Source: Hemibagrus wyckioides
Taxonomy: Eukaryota > Chordata > Actinopteri > Siluriformes > Bagridae
Direction of reading: 5' to 3'
DNA length: 64,000 nucleotides
NCBI RefSeq assembly: GCF_019097595.1
Contig: NC_080717.1
Span: forward strand, 1 to 64,000
Under the pieces are notes generated by a model that was given only the letters and a program-made list of their open reading frames with translations, had not been told where the DNA came from and searched no databases. Shown one piece after another: positions 53,931 through 64,000 of the stretch (positions are counted from its first letter, which is position 1; each line of letters starts with the position of its first letter). A program made the translations under genes and the position numbers.

Positions 53931-55370
53931 TTTCCTTTGGGGAAATTGACTTCTGCAGTAATAAATATCAGCAGCTTCAGCACATTAAGGGTTGGATATC
54001 ACTCTGAGCTGTTCGATTACATCTGAAAAGCAGGCTTTTGCAGGAGAAATTTCACCTGATACACACAAACATTTAATATTTCTAAAACCCAAACATGATT
54101 TCTAAAACATTTTAGCATCTACTGATATGTACAGTCATATCTATCAAGTTGTATTTTTGTCTTATACTGCAACAAGCTTTAATAACATTTTGATTAAAGT
54201 TTTTCATTCAGGAGCCATTTTTATTTTCTTCAATCGGTTTAAATACAATAAAAGCCATGATTCACTAATCTATGATAAACTGTGAGCTAACAGAAGCAGA
54301 GACGAACTAAGAAGCTAAACTAATCCAGGATAAAGGATAGTTATTTAGGTAGTTAGTAATTTACACACACCCACACACACAGTGCTAAACACTGAGCAGT
54401 AGTTGAGCCCTTTTTGTCTCCATGAGCCAGAAAATCTCTTCCTGGTTGTAGCAGGAGCAGAGCCCATCTCCTAATAAGTTGTGATAGTCTCATAATTATT
54501 GGGATGTGTTAATTGGGTCTCTCGTCCCAGAGGATGTGCAGCAGGAATATTCATAGTGTTCGACTTTTAAGTCCACATGACTTGACCACATGACACTGCT
54601 TTATGGTCACTGTGGCAGCAAATCCTTTATATAATCTGTGCTGGTCATCATGTATGTGATTAACACAAAATGAGGCTTTAATTCTATTCCTGATTCTGTT
54701 TTCTGTTTTTTAATAAAGTGGGAGGAGTTTTAACATGGCCTGGTTTCATTAGTGCTATTATTGAGATATCAACTCTTTAGTATTTGAAACTGTATTTCAT
54801 TTCTAAATATCTACTCTAATGTGAAAACCTAAAAACCCAAAATGGATCATGATCATGATGTTTTCAACGGAAATCACTGCTGAACACAGTTGAAACTGTT
54901 AAAACTGCGTCTCTTTTTCTAACACACACACAACATTTTGTCTTGGTCCTCAGGTGACTTTGAATAGCCTGCACTGCACATTTCTTCATAACAAGAAGAT
55001 GCTAACCTTACTAATACCTGTTTCTTTGGTGATAATTATGATCAGCCTAAAGTGTTGGCTGAATCTCAATTCACTTCCTGCTCCCTCATACACAGCACAA
55101 TTGAAAATGTGTAGTGCTCAGTGTGCAGTATCTTATAGAATATGGCCAAGAAGTCATTTAGGATGTTCCATATCCACATGTAAATTATTTTGCTTCTTCC
55201 CCGCCTCTATAATATTTTTTGTGTGCAAGGTATTGCTATAGAAATAAACTATACTGTATTTTGTATATTGTAATAAACTATATTGTATAAACACAAGGAT
55301 TAATTTATCAAAGATTACATCAAATAGTGTTTAACATCTAATAGGACAGCCCCTATCATCTGATTGAATA
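53930..55370. other. Non-coding DNA; 54390-54640 possibly conserved
   Basis: 54480-54560, with CTCATAATTATTGGGATGTG and GTTAATTGGGTCTC, resembles conserved non-coding DNA. The ORF 54954-55241 has no domain. No element ends are found. Confidence 0.2.
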
Positions 55371-55372
55371 AA

Positions 55373-55410
55373 TTATTATTATTACTATTATTATTATTAG
55401 TAGTAGTAGT
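55373..55410. repeat. (TTA)n/(TAG)n microsatellite
   Basis: About 38 bp of imperfect ATT/TAG trinucleotides. 55410-55620 holds nothing recognisable. Confidence 0.8.
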
Positions 55411-55624
55411 CTGTAGCATACAGCTGTGGAATGGTTTCAGATTTTTCTCACCACTGTCAAATCTTGCTTGCTCATGATCTAAATCTACAGCTGGATTTCT
55501 GTTGAGCTTCACTGTAGCAATGACATTGTTAAAAGTGCCATCTAAATAAAATAAAAGATATTATTATTACCTGCTCTCTTTTATAAAATTGTGTGAATAA
55601 AAAATTAATTTTGATACTTTAATT

Positions 55625-55762
55625 TCAATTTTCAATTCAATTTATTTGTATAACACTTTTAACAATGGACATTGTCTCAAAGCAGCTTTACAAAAGAATA
55701 GAAACAGAAATATACTTACAAAGTTTAAAATTAAATTAATATTCATCCCTAATGAGCAAGTC
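55625..55762 (-). mobile_element. L2 3' end, left half of a split copy
   Basis: Antisense L2 tail (TTCAATTCAATTTATTTG), then GACATTGTCTCAAAGCAGC and on to CCCTAATGAGCAAGTC. The copy continues at 58141 after the RTE-like insertion. AATGAGCAAGTC is present on both sides (55751-55762 and 58141-58152). Confidence 0.8.
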
Positions 55763-55779
55763 ATGCGTGGAAGCGAACA

Positions 55780-58102
55780 TTGGATGGAGATGAGGGACGA
55801 ATAAGGAGCGCTGGATCCAGGAGCAGACCTGGGATCTGATAAATGAAAGAAGAAATGCTCATCAGAGGCGAGGACAGAAGAAGAGAAATTTACAGCTGCC
55901 GAAGCTTACCGAGAGCTAGATCGAATAGTGAAGAGGAGCTGTAGACAGGACAAGCGAGACTGGTTAGACAACAGGGTCAAGAAGCACAGGAGGCGGTGGA
56001 TAGAAATGACACCAAGACACTCTATCGTATTGTCCGCAATCTTACCAGAGCAAAGAGTGGACGGCGGGCACCTGTCAAAGACAAGAATGGCAAACTGCTG
56101 CTGACAAAAGAAGAGCAGAACAACCGATGGGTGTAACATTTCCAGAAGACTGTGAATCAGCCTGTTCCCGAAACCACCTTCACCTTCAATCCCCTGACCC
56201 AGCAAACGACCTGGATGTGAGGATGGATGCAATTACAACAGTGGAGACTATAGTTGCGATTCGACTCTTGCGAAATGGCAAAATGCCTGGCCTGGACATG
56301 GTGTCAGCAGAAATGCTCAAGCATGGTGGGCAGCGCCTCGTCGAAGAGATGACAGATCTTCTGAACTCTTGCTGGTTGACTGTGCAAGCATCAGAGGATG
56401 GGCGAAGAGGAGCCATCGTGAAGCTCCCAAAGAAAGGGAATTTAGCAGACTGCAACAACTGGCAAGGAATCACACTCCTCTCAGTCCCTGGCAAAGTATT
56501 CAGCATCGTGTCTGCTCAGAAGACTTCAAAAAGCTGTGGATCAGAAGCTTCAAGAAGAACAAGCTGGTTTTTGCAGTGACAGATCATGCACTGAGCAGAT
56601 CTTTGTCCTGAGAACTATCATTGAACAAAGCTTGGAACATCAACAGCAGCTCTCTATCAACTTCGTCGATTTCACCAAAGCCTTCGTCAGCGTACACTGG
56701 AATTCACTTTGGAGCATAGTGAGGTCATACCGCATCCCTTAATGGTTTGTCGAGGTCTTCCGAACCCTATATCTTGGATCCAGCTGCTGTTTCTGAACAG
56801 AAGATGGCAATACCGATTTCCCATTGAGACCAGCGTAAGGCAGGGGTGCATCCTCTCCCCCTTCCTCTTACTATTGGCCATCAGCTTTGTAATGTGGATT
56901 GCCATGGACAAAGATGGGTTGGGAATCCCATGGAGACTAATTCAATTCAATTCAATTTTATTTGTATAGCGCTTTTAACAAAGAGCATTGTCTCAAAGCA
57001 GCTTTACATAAGAAACAACATAAGAAAACAATAAACATATAAACAGACAAACAGTCCTAGATGTTATCCCAAGTGAGCAAGCCTGAGGTGACTGAGGCAA
57101 CTGTGGCAAGGAAAAACTCCTTTAGATAGTATGAGGAAGAAACCTTGAGAGGAACCAGACTCAAAAGGGAACCCATCCTCATTTGGGTGACAGTGGAGAG
57201 TTTGATTATATTGTGCATTTATATGTAGTCAGTTGTGTGATGCCGATACAGCACGTGTAGAATATTATGTAAATTAATAAGGAGATTGTTGTCGTCCACA
57301 TAAGGTTGACAGCGTTGCTTTGAACCTACCAACATGCCTGACAGACCTTGACTTTGCTGATGACATCGTCCTTCTAGCCAACATCAGGAAGAATATGAAG
57401 GCAATGACGAAAAGTTTAGAGCAAGAAGCGGCCATGGTTGGCCTTCGGATTAGCGGGAACAAGACCAGTATTATGAGAATTGGACATGTGGCAGTGGCTG
57501 ACTCGGTGACAATGGGGCAACAGTGGCTTGAGGAGGTTGACAGATTCACCTGTCTGGGTAGCATCATAGTGAGCAATGGTGACGAGGAACATGATGTGGT
57601 ATGGCGGATTGCAAAAACCGGAGCGGTCTTCCAACGGCTCTGACCGATTTGGGCAACTAAGACCATCAACACAACAATGAAAATTTGTCTGCTGAATTCC
57701 ATTGTCACACCTACTGCAATCTACGCCTGTGAAAACGTCTGCCAAGTTCACCAGAAAACTCAATGTAGCCCAGCAGAGATGGCTGCGACGGATCCTATGA
57801 CTCTCATATCGCAACCGTATTACCAACAAGGAGATTCACCGCCGAACCTCCACTCGACCGCTCAATGACATCGTGACCGAGTGGCGGATGCGATTTGCAG
57901 GCCACGTCCTCCGAGAGCAGCATACACGGCTCCCAAAATTTGCCATCACTTGGACCCTGTCACAAGGAAGATGGAAACAAATCCATCCTCACACAACATG
58001 TGCCAGACTTTCTTTGACGACTTAAGGGCCTTGGACATCACATGGGACGAGGCAGAAGATGCCACCGCTGATCGATCTCGCTGGGTATACCTCGCCTCCT
58101 GA
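55780..58102 (+). pseudogene. RTE-like reverse transcriptase, interrupted and frameshifted
   Basis: Parts in order: linker RELDRIVKRSCRQDKRDWLD (55910), RAPVKDKNGKLLLTKEEQ-type wording in shifted frames (56065), VETIVAIRLLRNGKMPGLDM (56240), GAIVKLPKKGNLADCNNWQG and ITLLSVPGKVFS (56410-56510), LQEEQAGFCSDRSCTEQI (56545), FVDFTKAFVSVHW (56661, RT block A), then the L2 insertion. It resumes with LTDLDFADDIVLLANIRKNM (57340; catalytic FADD intact), LEEVDRFTCLGSIIVSNGD, RIAKTGAVFQRL and a C-terminal RALDITWDEAEDATADRSRW (58030). At least four frame changes. Inactive. Confidence 0.8.
56939..57330 (-). mobile_element. L2 3' end inserted in the RTE-like RT
   Basis: Antisense copy of the L2 3' region: TTCAATTCAATTCAATTTTA tail at 56941, ending near 57330 in sequence complementary to GCTGTGGACAACAACCTCC of the L2 at 13030. 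About 390 bp, truncated at the L2 5' side. It separates RT block A from the FADD box of the host element, so it arrived later than the RTE-like insertion. Confidence 0.85.
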
Positions 58103-58140
58103 TGCACCGAACGGCGCAGGAGGAGTTGATGTTGATGATG

Positions 58141-58250
58141 AATGAGCAAGTCTGAGCAACAGTTTCAAGGAAAAACTCCTTGAGATGACGTGAGGAAGAA
58201 ACCTCGAGAGGAACCAGACTCAGAAGGGAACCTCATCCTCATTTGGGCAG
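58141..58250 (-). mobile_element. L2 3' end, right half of the split copy
   Basis: GAGCAAGTCTGAGCAACAG, then GAGGAACCAGACTCAGAAGG and CATCCTCATTTGGG, continuing the L2 3' UTR broken at 55762. It stops where CAGTGGTG of the hAT-like end starts. Confidence 0.8.
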
Positions 58251-58460
58251 TGGTGTGTAAAGTCCACATCTCCTGTACTTCAGTGAAAGTTCAGATACTC
58301 TAGTTAAAATGTTACTCCAATAAAAGTAGAAGTCCTCAATTTGAATTTCTACTTGAGTTGAAGTACAAAAGTTCTTGTAGCAAATAAACTTAATTAAAAA
58401 GTACTACATTTATCCTAGCTTAACTATTAACTATATATTTTATGTGAGAAGAATCTTTCC
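58248..58460. mobile_element. hAT-like (Tol2-type) terminus
   Basis: CAGTGGTGTGTAAAGT at 58248 followed by repeated AGTACTT/AAGTAC-type words (TACTTCAGTGAAAG, GAAGTACAAAAGTTC) resembles the ends of Tol2-like hAT elements as I recall. The other end and a transposase are not seen, and an 8-bp target duplication cannot be checked. Confidence 0.35.
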
Positions 58461-59590
58461 CTCTACTCACACATGCCTTTTAATATAAGGTCTGAGAAAT
58501 GATCATGATACAGATGTTAGTTCCATTTCGTCACATTACTCCAGCTTCGTCATGTTCAGGAAGCGCTCTGTATATATTTGTGCAAATTGTTTGTCCTGTC
58601 TATCTAGATATATATAAAAGATTTGAGAAGATGGTGAGCAAGCTCAGAAAATGCGACCTGAGACAGGAGAGGGCTGTTCCCTTTACACCAACAACATTTT
58701 ATAGCCTAGATGACATCATCAATGTGATATTGCATCAAGTAAAATCTTCTTTAGATGAGCAGAGAAATAAATTTAACAAACACAAACAGGCAAACAGCTG
58801 AACTGACCTGGAAGAAGGAATTAAAATATATTCAAATTTAAGAAATAAATTAATGAATATGTAAAACCACATGTGGTTACTGCTGAAAAATAGCAGCAGG
58901 AAACACGGTGTACTTTCCTTTTCTCCATCTCTGACCCAGGCCTTTACTGAACACACTACACTGCATGTAAATGTTCCTCACTGTTCTGCTGTGCATGTGA
59001 ATGAGTGTGTGTGTGTGTGTGTGTATGTGTGTAATCAGCTCAGTAGATTGAGGTGTTAAACAGTGAGCTTCTCTCGGCTCCTGCAGTGTCACGTTTAAAT
59101 TATTATGAAGGACAGAGCTAATGGAGCGTGGCAGCTCGGCTGTGTCCTCGATCCAGCAGCTACGGCACAGGGGGCGGAGCCAAGGGGACTTCTGATCAGG
59201 ATGTGAAGAGGAGAAGGTTAATCAAGCTCGTCATTTTCTCTTTCAGTGTACACATATATGTTCATAAAGTGAGAAACACACACATTCGAACAAATACATA
59301 GACACACAATCACACACGCACACACACACACCTGCTTACTATAAATCTATTACATGAAGTGATCAGTGTTTTCACTCAGTGATGTAATAGTTTGTCTATT
59401 AACTACACTGAATTTAAGGAAAATTAAGGAAATTCACAAATGTATTTATACTCATGCAGCTGAGAAACACACAACACTGGAATTATTCCAAATTAATACT
59501 TTAAAATCAAACAAATTGTGTAGAGTTCAACATTCTGAGTTGGAGACATAGTTTTCATTTCTACTGCCATTAGCTCAAGTCCAAAAGTTG
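58460..59590. other. Non-coding DNA
   Basis: (GT)n at 58998-59026 and a (CA)n at about 59310-59331. The ORF 58499-58801 has no domain. 59085-59180 (CTGCAGTGTCACGTTTAAAT and GGGGGCGGAGC) is more complex and may be regulatory. Confidence 0.4.
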
Positions 59591-59592
59591 TG

Positions 59593-59694
59593 TCAGTATT
59601 TACTTGGGAAAAGTACCTCAGTATTTATATGGGAAAAGTACCTCAGTATTTATATGGGAAAAGTACCTTAGTATTTACATGGGAAAAGTACCTC
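59593..59694. repeat. 25-bp minisatellite, four copies
   Basis: Four tandem units of about 25 bp with core GGGAAAAGTACCTCAGTATT. They encode a repeat in the frame at 59590-59793, which is not a gene by itself. Copies differ at only 1-3 positions, so the array is recent. Confidence 0.9.
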
Positions 59695-60080
59695 ATGTCA
59701 AGTTACGCAGCTGCTGAAGTCGCTTCTCTGAGCTGCACATTAAACCTAGCTGTTTGTAAGTCACACCTCCGAGGCTTTCCAGATTTTTCTTGAGGAATTT
59801 TCAGACCACTGCCATTAAACACACTCACTTTTAAACCCAATAAAATCAGGAACAGAAATGCAGTTAAATGACCCAATTAAATAGCAATTTTTTGTTGTTA
59901 AATGTAATATGAAGTAGCATACAAGCAAAAGAGATATTTAACAAGGAAAAATAAGACTAATATGATGATATGTATATGAGTTTAAATTATGCTGTTTTTT
60001 AAAGATATGCTAAAATAATTTCTGTAAAATAAAGGAAGTCACTCAAAGTAATAAAAAAAAGAATTTTGTGATACTGTTTT
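59695..60080. other. AT-rich non-coding DNA
   Basis: No recognisable feature. Confidence 0.4.
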
Positions 60081-60084
60081 TTTC

Positions 60085-60375
60085 TCTCTGTTCTCATAAT
60101 AAAAGCAGATAATGGTGATGGAACTGTGTCTCCTCTTTCAAAAGTGCTAATCATGTTCACGTCTGTTAATCAGCGCTAATCAACCGACTGCAGCGTTCCA
60201 CTCATCTCTCTCACAGCCACTGTACATACTGTTCCTCTGCAATAACGCAACTCCTCTTTATATGCAAAACACTTCCTGCTTCCTCTGAGCCAAAATAAAA
60301 AAGTTCTTGATGATGCTGTGATGTTCGTTAGTGCTGCTTCCTGCATGCAAATGCTACATAATCGACAACATCCAC
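60085..60375. other. Candidate conserved non-coding element
   Basis: Contains GTGCTAATCATGTTCACG, GTTAATCAGCGCTAATCAAC and CATGCAAATGCTAC (octamer-like), repeated TAATC bicoid/homeodomain-type cores. No ORF of note. Appearance only. Confidence 0.25.
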
Positions 60376-60394
60376 TCACACTGTGCTGAAAAAA

Positions 60395-60440
60395 AACTAT
60401 AATAATGAATAGTAGTAGTAATAATAATAATAATAATGCA
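60395..60440. repeat. (TAG)n/(TAA)n microsatellite
   Basis: About 36 bp of imperfect AAT/AGT trinucleotides. Confidence 0.8.
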
Positions 60441-60679
60441 CATTATTAAAGTATGTGAGCTGGAATCTGAGCTTACAAGTTTATTGATTCTGACCCTAGA
60501 ATCAAGAACCCTAACTATAGGGACCACTTGTTGCTGTTGCTGTTGAGGTTGTTGCGTGTCTGTTCAATGCATTTCCCAATCACACCCTGTTCATTACTTA
60601 GTGCACCACTTCAGGAGTTATTGTAGCCATGAAATTATAGCATAACATCTCATAATGATTCCATGAATAAATATCCATC

Positions 60680-60682
<3 letters not shown>

Positions 60683-60721
<39 letters not shown>
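60683..60721. repeat. (CA)n microsatellite
   Basis: About 39 bp. It creates the Cys-Val repeat ORFs at 60598-60849 and 60678-60887 on the minus strand, which I reject. Confidence 0.95.
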
Positions 60722-60723
<2 letters not shown>

Positions 60724-60967
60724 CAGGCAGAGGGTGATTGTCTTGATTCCTCTAGTCTGCAGTTTGTGGATCTGTGTTGGTCTCTGTGTAATGGAGAAGT
60801 GTGTGTGTGTGTAAAGCAGATGGCTGTTAGTAAACCAGCACTGATACACACTCTTCTTTTGGGAGCTCTACATGAATGAGTGCGCACTCTCCACTGTCCA
60901 TCTGCTGCACCGCATGGCCCTGTGGGAAATCACCAGGACACACACAATCTCTCTCCCAGGGTGATAG

Positions 60968-60968
<1 letters not shown>

Positions 60969-61020
<52 letters not shown>
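60969..61020. repeat. (GT)n-(GA)n microsatellite
   Basis: TG alternation followed by AG alternation. 61020-61648 after it is non-coding, with a purine-rich run (61340-61420). Confidence 0.95.
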
Positions 61021-61021
<1 letters not shown>

Positions 61022-61649
61022 ATGTCTAATGTCTATAACCTGTATCTACAACAACTTCTTCAATCTACGTCTGGAGTTAATATCAGTTCACAACAGGAAT
61101 GGTTAAATTATGACCAAGTGCCAATTGCTCTAGAAAAGTTCTAAGTGTTACAACATAAATATATACGCGTTTAATGCTGAGATAAAAAGCCTGACTCAAA
61201 TAATAGAGTGAAAAATCTATAATTTATCATTTAACCTAAAAATGAACGTTCCCCAAATATCTAAAATCTACAGGAACATAGTGTGATTGTGTTCATTTTG
61301 TCAGACTCAGGACAGTTTATCTCCTAACTCTGATTTTTTTTAGAAGAAGGCAAAAGGAGGAGATGAGGATGAAAAGTAGTGGGGGGAAGGAGAAGAAGGA
61401 GGAGGAGAGCGAGAGCTGAACATAGAAAATACAGCTTTATTGTTTCAGGACTAGCACTAAGGCAAATTCACATCATTTTGGTGTAAGATCCACACCTAGA
61501 TCTTCTCACCTGCAAGCAAATGAATGGTTCCCCCTCAAGGAGAACTGGGGATTTTATTCAGTCATGTGTTTGATCTGTCAAAATGAACCAAAGAAAATGT
61601 TTAATTGGTCCATACTGTACAATCTGAGCATGTACTCACATAATGCACA

Positions 61650-61688
61650 TACACACACACACACAGACAGACACATACATACATAGAT

Positions 61689-61781
<93 letters not shown>
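61650..61781. repeat. Compound (CA)n-(TA)n-(GA)n microsatellite
   Basis: Three dinucleotide blocks in succession, about 132 bp. It generates the minus-strand ORFs 61578-61784 and 61601-61894 (Ser-Leu and Tyr-Ile repeats), which are not genes. Confidence 0.95.
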
Positions 61782-61783
<2 letters not shown>

Positions 61784-61789
61784 AGATGA

Positions 61790-62345
61790 CGCAGGATATT
61801 TATCTGCCTTTTCTCTCAATATTAGTCCATTTTCATTCAGATAAACAGATGAAGAGCATCTGTACATAAATGTACAGAGCTGAAACACTTGCAACAGATA
61901 GTTACTTTTCTATGAAGGAAATAAAACACAAAATAAACACAGCAATGTTAAAGTCTGGAAAGAGTAAGCATGTGCCTCAATTCTTGTTGTTTTAGTGCAC
62001 TAGGAGGACTGTGAGTCGTAGTGCACCAGTTTAGTGTGCTAAAATGTGGAACAGTCTACAGATTTAGACATAAAAAAATTACTTCCTGTTGTAAAAGTAA
62101 ATTCATTACTAAATGTTTTGTGTTTCTGAGCAATTTTTTCTCTGAAAGACAGGATGTCGTCCAACCAGGAAGTGCTTTAAACAGGAAGTCCTTCATCAGC
62201 GTAATATTTAACATTTAGCTGCACATTCAGCTTTTAAGCCTCCGACTGTAAACTCAGACTTTTATACAGAGTCATTATGAGCAGTAATGCGGAAACATAT
62301 TTGCACTTTTTATAATCTTATTAGGAGATTAGAGGTGAAATGGCT
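61790..62345. other. Non-coding DNA
   Basis: The ORF 62021-62218 has no domain; nothing else is recognised. Confidence 0.4.
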
Positions 62346-62347
62346 TA

Positions 62348-62370
62348 GTGTGTGTGTGTGTGTGTGTGTT
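62348..62370. repeat. (GT)n microsatellite
   Basis: About 23 bp of GT alternation. Confidence 0.9.
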
Positions 62371-62399
62371 TAACTCTGAAAGCAAACTGCTGTGTGGTT

Positions 62400-64000
62400 T
62401 TTGACCTTTTAGCGCTAATCTCTCATGACGCTGCTGTATTTATTTTACTGTCTGCTGCCAATTAGCTTTGGTGAAGAGCACTATTGCTAACATACACACA
62501 TTGCCAGTTAGCAGCTTTAGCATTAAAGATGTCAGTTGTTTATCAGCTGCTTTCATTCGTTTATCTTTAATACTGTGTGCATTCAGAGCTTGTTATCGAA
62601 TCCCAGCATGCACTGCAACACAAATAAAGTGTTTCGTTCTTCTGCCACTTTTGGTTAAACTTTATTCAGGTTAAAATCTAATAAAAGTCGAAAAGTTAAA
62701 CTGGAAATACATATAATCCACTTAAATCTCAATCTGTAGCATTAGCAATTTTTTTTTAAATAAAATGCTGATGAGCTTCAGACGAACTCCAAGACCTGTA
62801 GAGGATTCATTAAAGAACTTTGAAACATCCCTTTAATCCAAAATTCTTCCTCAACTCATGTCTGAAGTTTGCTTCTTTAGTTTAGAACTGGAGCTACAAT
62901 GCTAATGTAACTAACAAGTAATGAAAGACTATAGGCTCTGGTTTAGCATCACGCACTAAAAGAAATGGAGCCCAACATCTTCATCTCCATCAGAGGAAAA
63001 CATCTTACATTGGTTATGAAGCCAATGTTTAAAAGATGTTTAAATAAATTTGAATCAGAAAATAAACATGACAATAAAACAATAAAATAAACATCAGGAA
63101 CATTTTAAAAACTAAGATTTGGAGGGATGCTTTATATTTAAAAGATTAAAATATTTTTCTCCAATTGAAATGTTTCATATCACACTTATATTAAATGATG
63201 CTGTTGTCCAGCCTGGACTGTCCTGTACTACCTGTAAAATCATAAACAATTTCATTGAGCAGATCATGAGGACACATATTCACAGAATGTGGACGTGTAT
63301 ATATTAAAATAAATTGTTTCTGTGTTTTTATTCTAATTTGTGCCTGAAGCATTGAACTGACTACAGTTATCTCCTTACCGCCACTTACTCCACCTCAACT
63401 GCTTCCTAATCACTAACTCTCACTCATCCTCAGTGTCCTCAAATGAAAGAGCTAGGTAAAGGCCTCAGTACACTGAGGGAGTCTTCTCTTCTCCTGCTCT
63501 CAACACACCTGATTCAATTAATCAGCTACTAAACAGTAAATGTGGGTGTGTTTTGTGTGTAGGACAGGAAGTACTCCAGGACTAATGTTGGGAACCTCAG
63601 CTTTAGAGTCATATACTGCACACAGATTTACTGTATAACAGAATTCTGTAGAATAAATACTAAGCAAATAAATACTGTATTAAAGAAACTAAATAAAAAA
63701 ATCTAATTTCATCATCAAATATATTTTCAGTAAGTCTGTTGAAGTAATGGTTGCTGTTTATGTGTGTAATGTTAGCTAATATTAGCTGTTGATCAATGTA
63801 ACCTGGGACAGAAACAGCCGGGACAGAAAGCTAGGACGACACGTTTGACCAGGAAAATCAAGAAGATGAGAGCCCTGGCACAAAGGTCATTTATCTGAGT
63901 CCCAAACCCTTTCAAAATGGTCAATATTTACAGATTTATTATTATAGAGTTGATTATTAAAATACACAACACACATGAATGTCTGTATTTCCTGAATTTG
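62400..64000. other. Non-coding DNA to window end
   Basis: 62400-62480 (TTTTAGCGCTAATCTCTCAT and GCCAATTAGCTTTGG) is complex and could be conserved. The remainder is AT-rich with no convincing ORF, RNA gene or element end. Confidence 0.4.

Larger units (their letters stand above)
55763..58140 (+). mobile_element. RTE-like LINE, 5' truncated, 12-bp target duplication
   Basis: Starts mid-ORF at 55763 and ends in GTTGATGTTGATGATG at 58140, a GAT-type tail like the repeats that end RTE-class elements. It is flanked by the 12-bp duplication AATGAGCAAGTC. An L2 3' fragment (56939-57330) lies inside it. The clade is uncertain; the RT wording (LDFADDIVLLA, WEEAE-like C-terminus) suggested RTE, but I cannot prove this. 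Confidence 0.75.

Noticed and set aside
60598..60887. Minus ORFs with Cys-Val repeats
   Set aside because: Produced by the (CA)n microsatellite.
61578..61894. Minus ORFs with Ser-Leu and Tyr-Ile repeats
   Set aside because: Produced by the compound microsatellite at 61650-61781.

Overview
The window looks like a subtelomeric-to-interior stretch of a teleost fish chromosome, although the species cannot be fixed from it. It carries the usual fish repeat set: L2 and Rex1-type LINEs, an RTE-like LINE, a DIRS-type tyrosine-recombinase element, a Penelope-like element, Ty3/Gypsy, Tc1, probable PIF/Harbinger and hAT-like pieces, an ERV solo LTR and long CA/TA/GA microsatellites. I see no complete conventional host gene, tRNA, rRNA or CRISPR array.

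Layout. 1-4190 is a pentanucleotide satellite (CTGGC with ACAGC and CTAGC variants). It grades into degenerate telomeric CCCTAA repeats at about 4185-4292, with the C-rich strand reading 5'->3', so the chromosome end should lie to the left. 4300-8150 is a gene-bearing block with one large open ORF (5787-7040, probably extending upstream) that ends in a complete-looking SGNH/GDSL esterase domain. Telomere-like motifs lie on both sides of it. 8165-9498 is a Tc1 transposon. 9499-13340 is an L2 LINE split by a solo LTR, and 13500-15830 is a truncated Rex1 LINE. 15830-25500 is mostly non-coding, with microsatellites, small repeat fragments and a few stretches that read like conserved non-coding DNA.

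25525-33015 is a DIRS-type element recognised by its inverted ends and a tyrosine-recombinase remnant. It now encloses an almost full-length L2 (ORF1 plus EN-RT) and a probable Harbinger copy; a second Harbinger copy abuts its right end. 34740-40290 is a Penelope-like element split by a full-length 3.5 kb Rex1 with a 5-bp target duplication. 41160-46000 holds Gypsy remnants (one with its 5' LTR) and LINE pieces. 46000-64000 is AT-rich non-coding DNA with LINE fragments and a three-layer nest at 55625-58255 (L2 <- RTE-like LINE, 12-bp target duplication <- L2 3' end).

Functionally this is a record of transposition. No operon-like cooperation is visible. The item most worth following up is the telomere-adjacent block: a satellite that appears to grade out of telomeric repeats, followed by an intact SGNH-domain ORF flanked by telomere-like motifs. 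All identifications rest on motif recognition by eye; no database search was possible.
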